A stretch of DNA of 64,000 bases from WTFV01 sp965203525. GTDB taxonomy: Bacteria; Acidobacteriota; Vicinamibacteria; Vicinamibacterales; UBA8438. Below, piece by piece: positions 42,286 to 48,956 of this stretch. Position 1 is the stretch's first letter, and the number at the start of each line of letters is the position of its first letter. The notes under the pieces were generated by a model. The model was not told where the DNA came from. It saw nothing but the letters and a program-made list of their open reading frames with translations, and made no database searches. A program made the translations under genes and the position numbers. The stretch covers positions 4,712,001 through 4,776,000 of the forward strand of contig OZ241898.1 of the NCBI GenBank assembly GCA_965203525.1. Direction: 5' to 3'.

Positions 42286-43509
42286 ATGCACGCGATCCTG
42301 CGCCGTGCCCCCCTCGCCGGAGCCGTCCTGGCCCTGCTCGTCACCGCATCCGGGCAGGCGGCGCCGCGGGCGCAGGCCGCGCCGCGGGCCGGCGCGCCGC
42401 CGCCGGTCGACACGGCGCGCCTCGCGCGGATCGACGCCGTCGTCGGCGACGCCGTCGCCGCGGGCGAGCTGCCCGGCGCGGTGGTGCTGATCGCCCACCG
42501 GGACCGGATCGTCTATCGCAAGGCGTTCGGCCACCGCTCGCTCCGTCCGGCGCGCGAGCCGATGACCGTCGACACGATCTTCGACCTCGCCTCGCTCACC
42601 AAGGTGATCGCCACCGCGCCGAGCGTGATGGCGCTCGTCGAGGACGGAGCCGTCCGGCTGCGCGATCGCGCGGCCCGTTTCCTCCCCGGATTCCAGCGGC
42701 ACGGCAAGGAAGCCGTCACCGTCGAACATCTGCTGACGCACGTGTCGGGGCTGCGGCCCGACCTGCCGCTCGAGGAGGAGTTCGAGGGCGCGGACGAAGC
42801 CCTGCGGCGCGTATTCGAGGAACGCCCGGAGGCTCCACCGGGCGAGGCGTTCGTCTACAGCGACCTCAACTTCCTGCTGCTCGGCGAGATCGTCCGGCGG
42901 GTGAGCCGGCAGGCGCTCGACGCCTTCGCCGCCGAACGTCTGTTCGCGCCGCTCGGCATGCGCGACACGTCGTTCCGCCCGGGTCCGGAGCGCGCCGCGC
43001 GCATCGCCCCCACCGAGGCGTGCGCGCGCCTCCGGTGGCCCTGCGGCGGGCCGGGGGCGGTGATGCTGCGGGGAACGGTCCACGACCCGACCGCCCGGCG
43101 CATGGGGGGCGTGGCCGGACACGCCGGCCTGTTCGGCACCGCCGGCGATCTGGCCCGCTTCGGCGCGATGCTGCTGAACGGCGGGCGCGCGGCGTCCGGC
43201 AGGGCCGTGCTGTCGCCGCTGACCGTCGCGCGCATGACGAGGCCGTCGACGCCGGCCCACGTGCGGGACGTGCGCGGGCTCGGCTGGGACGTCGACTCGC
43301 GCTACGCGAGCAACCGCGGCGACCTCTTCCCGCCCGGTTCCTTCGGCCATACCGGGTTCACCGGCACCTCGATCTGGATCGATCCGGGGACGGAGACCGT
43401 CGTCGTCTTCCTCTCGAACCGGGTGCATCCGGACGGCGGCGGCAACGTGGTCCGGCTGCGCGGCCTCGTGGCGACCCTAGCCGCCGCCGCGATCGGCGCG
43501 GCTCCTTGA
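42286..43509 (+). CDS. beta-lactamase-family serine hydrolase
   Basis: A 407-residue exported protein of the class C beta-lactamase/DD-peptidase/esterase fold. After a signal peptide (GAVLALLVTASGQAAPRAQA) the three active-site motifs are SLTK in FDLASLTKVIAT (SxxK), YSDLNFLLLGEI (YxN) and FGHTGFTGTSIW (HxG). Peptidase, esterase and beta-lactamase functions cannot be separated from sequence. A TATACA/TACACT -10 at 42261-42268 lies about 20 bp before the ATG at 42286. It is followed by a repeat array and faces the DUF420 gene. Confidence 0.85.
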   Translation: MHAILRRAPLAGAVLALLVTASGQAAPRAQAAPRAGAPPPVDTARLARIDAVVGDAVAAGELPGAVVLIAHRDRIVYRKAFGHRSLRPAREPMTVDTIFDLASLTKVIATAPSVMALVEDGAVRLRDRAARFLPGFQRHGKEAVTVEHLLTHVSGLRPDLPLEEEFEGADEALRRVFEERPEAPPGEAFVYSDLNFLLLGEIVRRVSRQALDAFAAERLFAPLGMRDTSFRPGPERAARIAPTEACARLRWPCGGPGAVMLRGTVHDPTARRMGGVAGHAGLFGTAGDLARFGAMLLNGGRAASGRAVLSPLTVARMTRPSTPAHVRDVRGLGWDVDSRYASNRGDLFPPGSFGHTGFTGTSIWIDPGTETVVVFLSNRVHPDGGGNVVRLRGLVATLAAAAIGAAP

Positions 43510-43527
43510 CGGCGCGGCGGGTCCTCG

Positions 43528-43690
43528 CATCCGGTACAGCATCCAGCAGACCGCCACGTCCCGACAGGAGCGGTTCGGACGAGGCGCGCCCGCTCGCCGC
43601 TCACATCCGGTACAGCATCGCCCCGACAGGAGCGGTTCGGACGGGGCGCGCCCGCTCGCCGCTCACATCCGGTACAGCATCCAGTAGACC
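43528..43690. repeat. 76/62-bp tandem copies of the DUF420 gene 3' end
   Basis: CATCCGGTACAGCAT begins copies at 43528, 43604 and 43666; the last is the real end of the DUF420 gene. The unit also holds GACAGGAGCGGTTCGGACG and CGCCCGCTCGCCGCTCA. The second copy lacks 14 bp (offset 62 instead of 76). Each copy re-creates the C-terminal codons and stop of the gene. Confidence 0.92.
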
Positions 43691-44079
43691 GCCACGCCGG
43701 TCAGCGACACGTACAGCCAGATCGGCAGCGTCCAGCGCGCGAGCGCGGCGTGCGCCGCGAAGCGTCCCCGCAACGCCCTGACCAGGGTCGCCAGGGCCAG
43801 CGGCAGGATGAGCGCCGCGAGCACGACGTGGCTGATCAGCACCGTGAAATAGACGGCGCGGATCGGTCCCTCGCCGGTGAACGCCACGGATCCGACGTGG
43901 ACGTGGTAGACGACGTACGAAGCAAGAAAGAGGGTGGAGACGCCGCAGGCGGCGAGCATGCAGGCGCGGTGCGGGCCGACCCGGCCGGCGCGGATCAGGC
44001 CGTACCCGGCCGCCAGCAGCAGCGCCGAGACGGCGTTCAGCGCGGCGTTCACGCCCGGCAGATCGGTGACCTCCGGCAC
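43663..44079 (-). CDS. DUF420 membrane protein (CtaM-like)
   Basis: A 138-residue protein with four membrane helices (for example LLLAAGYGLIRAG, LFLASYVVYHVHVGSVAF, VLISHVVLAALILPLALATL). DUF420 proteins (YozB/CtaM) are linked to cytochrome oxidase biogenesis in Bacillus and Staphylococcus. Conserved histidines in VVYHVHVG and LISHVVLA may bind heme or metal. It lies 10 bp after ctaB on the same strand, which supports an oxidase-assembly role. Its 3' end is copied twice downstream. Confidence 0.87.
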   Translation of the reverse strand: MPEVTDLPGVNAALNAVSALLLAAGYGLIRAGRVGPHRACMLAACGVSTLFLASYVVYHVHVGSVAFTGEGPIRAVYFTVLISHVVLAALILPLALATLVRALRGRFAAHAALARWTLPIWLYVSLTGVAVYWMLYRM

Positions 44080-44089
44080 GCGGGCGGCC

Positions 44090-44980
44090 TCAGGGCGCCG
44101 GGGCCGCCAGCAGCGAGACCCAGAACAGCGGCAGATACGCCAGCGACCCGACGAACAGGGCCCTTGCCCGCGCCTCGGAACGCCGGGCGAGAAAACGGAC
44201 GGCGAGGACCACGAACGACGCGCCCAGGAGGCCGGCGACCGCGACGTGGTGCGGGCCGGCCATCCCGGTCAGCGCCGGCATGAGGCTCAGGGGAACGAGC
44301 ACCACGGCGCAGAGGAGCGCATGCAGCGCCGTCCGCCGGCCGTCGGGATCGCGGGTGGCGGCCAGGGGCAGGCCGGCGCGTCCGAAGTCGTCCCGGTAGA
44401 GCCAGGACAGCGCATCGAAGTGCGGCAGTTGCCAGACGAAGACGACCCCGAACAGAAGCCAGGCGTCCACCGTCAGCGCGCCGCGCGCGGCGGTCCAGCC
44501 GATCACGGGCGGCAACGCACCCGGGACGGCGCCGGCCAGCGTCGCCCAGGAGGTCCGCCGCTTGAGCGGCGTGTAGACGCCGGCGTAGCTGACCAGCGTG
44601 GCCAGGGCCACCGCCGCGGAGAGCGCGTTGACCCGCAACGCGAGCTCGAGCAGGCCGGCCACGCTGAGCGTCACCGCGAACAGGCGGCCCTCGAGCGGGG
44701 TGACGCGGCCCGCGGCGACGGGCCGCAGGCGCGTGCGCCGCATGCGCTCGTCGATGTCCCGTTCGGCGACCTGGTTGAAGGCGGCGGCGCCGCCCGCCAC
44801 CAGCGCCGAGCCCACCAGCACGTGCAGCGCGATGGTGAGGTCGGGCGCCGCGGCGGCGCCGAGGTAGTACCCGACGCCGGCCGTCGCCACCACCAGCGAG
44901 TTGAGCCGCGGCTTCGTGAGCGCCAGGAAGTCGGCGGCCCGGTGCGGAGCGGCGGCCAGCGTCGCGGCGGCGCCCCTCAC
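44090..44980 (-). CDS. ctaB: protoheme IX farnesyltransferase (heme O synthase)
   Basis: Attaches a farnesyl group to heme B to give heme O. A 296-residue UbiA-family protein with about nine helices. The first prenyl-diphosphate/Mg motif appears as AAAFNQVAERDIDERMRRTR (NxxxDxxxD), and the second as FGVVFVWQLPHFDALSWLYR followed by DDFGRAGLPL. VSYAGVYTPLKRRT is also typical. The GTG at 44980 overlaps the ctaA TGA (GTGA), so the pair is translationally coupled. Confidence 0.93.
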   Translation of the reverse strand: MRGAAATLAAAPHRAADFLALTKPRLNSLVVATAGVGYYLGAAAAPDLTIALHVLVGSALVAGGAAAFNQVAERDIDERMRRTRLRPVAAGRVTPLEGRLFAVTLSVAGLLELALRVNALSAAVALATLVSYAGVYTPLKRRTSWATLAGAVPGALPPVIGWTAARGALTVDAWLLFGVVFVWQLPHFDALSWLYRDDFGRAGLPLAATRDPDGRRTALHALLCAVVLVPLSLMPALTGMAGPHHVAVAGLLGASFVVLAVRFLARRSEARARALFVGSLAYLPLFWVSLLAAPAP

Positions 44981-45960
44981 GCCCGCGCCTCCGAACCGCT
45001 GCCGATCGGCCGCGCGGTGGCGCTCGCGGCGGCCCGGACGCCGGCGGCGGCGTCCGGGAACCAGCCGCGGTGCGCGCGCAGCGCCAGCACCACCGACGTG
45101 GCCAGCGTGGCCGCGCCCACCGCGACGTGCGCGGTGTTCACCGCCACCTGCCGGCCGCTCAGCACCGTCCAGGCCCCCAGGCCGACCTGCGCGAGCACGA
45201 GCGCCGCCAGCAGGAGCGCGGGGCGCGTCAGATCGGTTCGCGCCCGGTGCCGGACCAGCAGGTGTCCGGCGGCCGCGGCCACGACCGCCGCCACCGCCAG
45301 CGCGCCGATCCGGTGGGCGAAGTGGATGGCCGTTCCCGCGTTCCATACCGGGGGCACGAGGTGGCCGAACGCCAGCGGAAAGTCGGGTATCGCGAGCCCC
45401 GCGCCCGTATGCCGCATCGTGGCGCCGAGCAGGATCTGCCCGTAGACGACGGCCGGCGCGGCGACGGCGAGCCGGGCCAGGATCCGGTCGCCGCGCGCGT
45501 CCGGCGCCCCGGCGCCCGCCCGCCAGCCCGGCGAAGTGAACAGGGCGAGGCTCGCCACCAGCGCGAAGAAGAGATGCGCCAGTCCCGCGTGGCCGATCGA
45601 GACCGGAGCGGGCAGGAAGTACAGGACCGTGATCCCGCCGAGCAGTCCCTGGGTGACGACCGCGGCCAGGGCCGTCCAGCCGAGGCGGCGCACCCAGCGG
45701 CGCGGCTCGACGCCGGCGGTCCAGACGGCCAGCCCGATCGTCAGCAGGCCGACGGCGCTCGCGAGCAACCGGTGGCCGTGCTCGTAGAAGATGCCGCCCA
45801 CCATCTTCGAGAACGGAAACGCGAACAGGAAGACGCCGTAGGTGTTCGGCCAGTCGGGCACCGCCAGGCCGGAGCCGGTGCTGGTGACCAGGCCGCCGGC
45901 CACGATGAGCAGCAGCGACGCCGCGGTGACGAACCTCAGGTACAGATGCAGCCAGCGCAT
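44977..45960 (-). CDS. ctaA: heme A synthase (COX15/CtaA)
   Basis: Oxidises the heme O methyl group to give heme A for aa3-type oxidase. A 327-residue protein with eight helices and the four heme-ligand histidine regions: IFYEHGHRLLASAVG, IGHAGLAHLFFALVA, AIHFAHRIGALAVAA and VNTAHVAVGAATLA. VTSTGSGLAVPDWPNTYG and ATMRHTGAGLAIPDFPLA are the paired conserved loops. The ATG at 45960 is placed just before the first helix. No oxidase subunit genes lie in the window; they may lie elsewhere. Confidence 0.94.
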   Translation of the reverse strand: MRWLHLYLRFVTAASLLLIVAGGLVTSTGSGLAVPDWPNTYGVFLFAFPFSKMVGGIFYEHGHRLLASAVGLLTIGLAVWTAGVEPRRWVRRLGWTALAAVVTQGLLGGITVLYFLPAPVSIGHAGLAHLFFALVASLALFTSPGWRAGAGAPDARGDRILARLAVAAPAVVYGQILLGATMRHTGAGLAIPDFPLAFGHLVPPVWNAGTAIHFAHRIGALAVAAVVAAAAGHLLVRHRARTDLTRPALLLAALVLAQVGLGAWTVLSGRQVAVNTAHVAVGAATLATSVVLALRAHRGWFPDAAAGVRAAASATARPIGSGSEARA

Positions 45961-46061
45961 GAGCGGCGGCCGCGCGGGGCCGCGGCCAGGGTGCGGCGGG
46001 CCGGGACGTCCGCCACCGGGGACGCCGCGGCCCGCGCGGATTCGTGGTTCCGGCCGGCCGG

Positions 46062-46856
46062 TCAGCCGACGGTGAACGTGAACGACACGTCGGCGGTCGC
46101 GCCGTCGCCGACGGTCACGTTCATGGTCTGCGCGCCGAGCATTTCGTGCCACGCTTCGATGACGTAGTCGCCGGCCGGCAGGTTGCCGATGTCGAATGCG
46201 CCGTCGGAACCGGTCGTCGCGAAATACGGGTGGTCGAGCACGCCGACGAAGGCGTTCATCCAGCCGTGCACGTCGCACTTGAACGGCACCATCGGCGAAC
46301 CGTCCGCGGCCACCTCGACCTGGTCGAAGGTCCGCTCCAGCGACATGCCCTGGATCGGCTGGCCGGTGTTGAACTCGTCGTTCACGACCGGCGTGGCGTG
46401 GATGTTGTGCAGCGTCGGATCGGAGTTGACGATCCGCACCGTCTGGCCGACCTGCACGCCGAAGACGTGCGGGGTGTAGCGGCAGCCCTGCTGATCCAGG
46501 GTGAGGGTCTCGCCGGACGGCGGATACGACCCGGACAGGCCTTCCTTGACGTAGACGAAGACGTTCCCGAGCCCGCCGCCTTCGCCGACCACGTAGTACT
46601 CGGTCTCGGTGTTCGTCGCCTCCTTGACGCAGACCGGATCCGAGTTCATCCGAATCGTCTCGGCCGCCGGCGGCGTGCCCTCGAGCGTGATCATGCCGCT
46701 GACCCGGCTGGTGCCGGTGGCGCCGGCGGCGTTCGCCGCCGCGCCGCCGCCTTCCGGGACGATCGACACGGGCGGGACGTCGGAGCGGGAATTGCAGGCC
46801 CCCGCGGCCGCGATCGCGGCCAGCGAGACGAGGATCCGGAGCGTACGGTGTCGCAT
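46062..46856 (-). CDS. lipoprotein with cupredoxin-like copper motif
   Basis: A 264-residue lipoprotein (lipobox in SLAAIAAAGAC, Cys21). VRIVNSDPTLHNIHATPVV and later PFKCDVHGWMNAFVGV provide His and C-x2-H-x2-M ligands of a type 1 copper site, followed by a beta-sandwich end (GAFDIGNLPAGDYVIEAWHE). It resembles plastocyanin-like proteins annotated near cytochrome oxidase genes and may carry electrons or deliver copper. AGGAGA lies 8 bp before the ATG at 46856. A TATAAT promoter lies 89 bp upstream. Confidence 0.8.
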   Translation of the reverse strand: MRHRTLRILVSLAAIAAAGACNSRSDVPPVSIVPEGGGAAANAAGATGTSRVSGMITLEGTPPAAETIRMNSDPVCVKEATNTETEYYVVGEGGGLGNVFVYVKEGLSGSYPPSGETLTLDQQGCRYTPHVFGVQVGQTVRIVNSDPTLHNIHATPVVNDEFNTGQPIQGMSLERTFDQVEVAADGSPMVPFKCDVHGWMNAFVGVLDHPYFATTGSDGAFDIGNLPAGDYVIEAWHEMLGAQTMNVTVGDGATADVSFTFTVG

Positions 46857-46944
46857 CGAGCTTTCTCCTGCGCGGACGTGGATACCGGAACGATCGGGCC
46901 ACGCGCGCAAGGGCACGCCGCCCGGATACCTTGCAAACCCGTTG

Positions 46945-46974
46945 ATTATAACGGCAATCCGGCGCGCCGGTCAC
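46945..46974 (-). promoter_or_regulatory. sigma70-like promoter for the cupredoxin-like gene
   Basis: On the minus strand TATAAT occupies 46950-46945 and GTGACC (46974-46969) is a weak -35, spaced 18 bp. It would start the transcript running through the lipoprotein gene and perhaps ctaA, ctaB and DUF420. A CCCCGG/CCGGGG hairpin (46974-46996) lies just upstream and may terminate the M23 gene. Confidence 0.5.
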
Positions 46975-47027
46975 CCCGGAGCCCGGCGCGCCGGGGCACG
47001 CGCCGCCAGATTGCGGATCGGCCGGCG

Positions 47028-47127
47028 TCAGGCGGCGTCGCGGTCGCGCCGGCCGGCGAGGAATCCTTCGAGCTTCGCCATGCGCTCGCGCTGCTCCGGG
47101 AGAGGGGCCACCGCCCGCCCGTGGATG
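47028..47127 (-). other. orphan short frame after the M23 peptidase
   Basis: A minus-strand frame reads VAPLPEQRERMAKLEGFLAG and ends RRDRDAA at a TGA at 47028-47030. It begins in the downstream echo of the M23 terminus. It looks like a real C-terminal peptide but has no body; it may be a severed end of an older gene. The remaining 46857-47027 contains the promoter above and no gene. Confidence 0.3.
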
Positions 47128-47193
47128 CCGCCGCAGGAGCTGCCCGCCCACTTCGCCGTCGTCAGGGGTCACCGCCCGTCCGTGGATGCCGCC
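47104..47193. repeat. 29-bp repeat of the M23 gene 3' end, offset 61 bp
   Basis: Bases 47104-47132 and 47165-47193 match at 27 of 29 positions. The second copy contains the real stop codon of the M23 gene (47169-47171). Confidence 0.85.
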
Positions 47194-48605
47194 CGTCCGC
47201 CGGCGTTCGCCCCGGGCAGGTCCGCCGCCGCGCGCAGCTTGCGCAGCACGCGATCCTCGATCCAGTGCTCGTCCCACCATTCCATCGGGGTCACCGGCCG
47301 GCCCTGCAGCAGCATCGCGAAGTGCAGGTGATCCCCGCCGGCCAGACCGGTCCGCCCGCTCAGTCCGAGCTGCCGGCCGCGCTCGACGGACGCGCCGGCC
47401 GCGACGTCGATGGACGACAGGTGGGCGTAGAGCGACTGGAGACCGAGTCCGTGGTCGATCACGACGCAGCGCCCGAAGATGCCGAGGTACTCGGCCAGCA
47501 CGACCGTGCCGGCGTTCGCGGCGCGCACCGGCGCGTTGGCCGTCGACGCGAGATCGAAGCCGAGGTGCACCTGCTGGTCGACCTCCTCGCCGTCGTAGAG
47601 GTACGTCCGGTGATCGGCGAAGCCCGATTCGACCTGCGAGTTGGCGAGTTGCCGGAAGGGACCGCTCCAGAGCAGCCGGGGGGCCGTCCCGGCGGCCAGG
47701 GCGGCGACGGCGCCCCGGTTGCTCTCCCGGAGCTGCCCGTTGATGAGCAGATAGAGCTGCAGCAGCTCGGACGGGGCGGTGGAGCCGTCGGCCGTCTCGC
47801 CGGCCAGCTCCGGCGCCTCCGCCACGATCGCGGGCACGACGCGCCGCAGGAAGCCGTCGCTCACCGGGATCCGCGAGCGCCGGAACCGCCGCTCGAAGAC
47901 CCGGTGGGTGAAGTCGGCGGTCGCTTCGTTGCCGGCCGGGTCCCGCGCGTAGAGCCGGATCGGCGCGCCGAGATCCTGGTTATGGAGGAGCGCGAAGAAC
48001 GCCACCCGCAGGTCGTCCCGGCCTTCGATCCCGGCTCCCGCGGCCGGGTAGCCGGGGTACTCGAGGCCGCCGACGCGGACGCCCGATTCGGCGTCGGCGG
48101 GCGTCACCCGGTAGACGACGAGCTCCGCGCCGCCGTGCGTGACGTAATGCAGCGTCGACAGCGGCGTCAGGCGCGGCGGCGTCAGGCGCACCGTGACGTC
48201 GGCGGCGACCTCGCTCCGGCTCTCGCGCAGCCCGAACAGCACCGGACGGGTCGCGGTGACCACGACGCGCGCCGGACCCTCCACCAGATCGGGATGGGTC
48301 TCGCGGTCGAAGGTGCGCGCGATGCGCAGGCGGTCGTCCGTCTCCTGCTCCAGCGCCGCGCCGGCGGGATCTGCGAGGGAGAAGAGCGGAAAGACGGCGC
48401 CGTCCTGCTCGACGTGCGCGGTGAGCGTCAGGAATTCCGATCCGGGCGTCTCCGCCGTCGCGACGAAGGACGCGCTACGCCCGATGAACTCGCCGGGCCG
48501 CACGACGTCGAGGGCCGGCCCGGCCGCCTGCCCCGCCGAAATCCAGGCGGCGACGGCGGCGCCCAGGGCCAACCCGGCCGCGAGCCCGAGGACGGCTCGA
48601 ATCAC
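47169..48605 (-). CDS. M23-family peptidase (LytM-like)
   Basis: A 478-residue exported protein. An N-terminal signal anchor (AVLGLAAGLALGAAVAAWI) precedes about 300 residues of beta-rich domains and a C-terminal M23 zinc peptidase. The zinc site is VHLGFDLAST (HxxxD) and GDHLHFAMLLQG (HxH), with GIFGRCVVIDHGLGLQSLYA and HLSSIDVAAG as the usual central segment. It probably cleaves peptidoglycan cross-links. The start is a GTG at 48605, with TATCAT 6 bp ahead (48612-48617), so the mRNA is likely leaderless. Confidence 0.9.
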   Translation of the reverse strand: MIRAVLGLAAGLALGAAVAAWISAGQAAGPALDVVRPGEFIGRSASFVATAETPGSEFLTLTAHVEQDGAVFPLFSLADPAGAALEQETDDRLRIARTFDRETHPDLVEGPARVVVTATRPVLFGLRESRSEVAADVTVRLTPPRLTPLSTLHYVTHGGAELVVYRVTPADAESGVRVGGLEYPGYPAAGAGIEGRDDLRVAFFALLHNQDLGAPIRLYARDPAGNEATADFTHRVFERRFRRSRIPVSDGFLRRVVPAIVAEAPELAGETADGSTAPSELLQLYLLINGQLRESNRGAVAALAAGTAPRLLWSGPFRQLANSQVESGFADHRTYLYDGEEVDQQVHLGFDLASTANAPVRAANAGTVVLAEYLGIFGRCVVIDHGLGLQSLYAHLSSIDVAAGASVERGRQLGLSGRTGLAGGDHLHFAMLLQGRPVTPMEWWDEHWIEDRVLRKLRAAADLPGANAGGRAASTDGR

Positions 48606-48628
48606 CCGTCCATGATACCGCCCCTTCG

Positions 48629-48658
48629 TTGACGATCGAAACGGCGGGTTGCTAAGAT
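48629..48658 (+). promoter_or_regulatory. promoter of tRNA-Glu
   Basis: TTGACG (48629-48634) and TAAGAT (48653-48658) are separated by 18 bp and end 18 bp before the mature tRNA 5' end. Confidence 0.65.
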
Positions 48659-48676
48659 GATCGGGCAGCCTGACGT

Positions 48677-48751
48677 GGCGGTATCGTCTAGGGGTTAGGA
48701 TACGTGGTTCTCAGCCACGGGACCGGGGTTCGAATCCCCGTACCGCTACCA
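48677..48751 (+). tRNA. tRNA-Glu (CTC)
   Basis: A complete cloverleaf: acceptor GGCGGTA pairs with TACCGCT (one G-U), anticodon arm CGTGG-TTCTCAG-CCACG gives anticodon CTC, T arm CGGGG-TTCGAAT-CCCCG. The CCA end is encoded at 48749-48751. Confidence 0.96.
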
Positions 48752-48956
48752 GCACTTCCTCCCGGCGGCCGGCCGGCCGTGCCGCGGATCGCGGGCCGCG
48801 CATGGGTCACCGGGCGCCGCGAGTCCGTGATCGACGCCGGCGCCCCCCTGCGCGGCGGCTTCCTGCTGTAGACTGGGCGCAATCGAGATCCGGTCGCATT
48901 CCGGGGCGCCGGGGCGGCCGTACGTCCGCGCACGCCGTCATCCGGGAGGCGTTCCC

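Noticed and set aside
39304..43509. 1401-codon plus-strand open frame
   Set aside because: Only its last 407 codons (serine hydrolase) are real; the rest is antisense to wzc, the export gene and the TPR genes.
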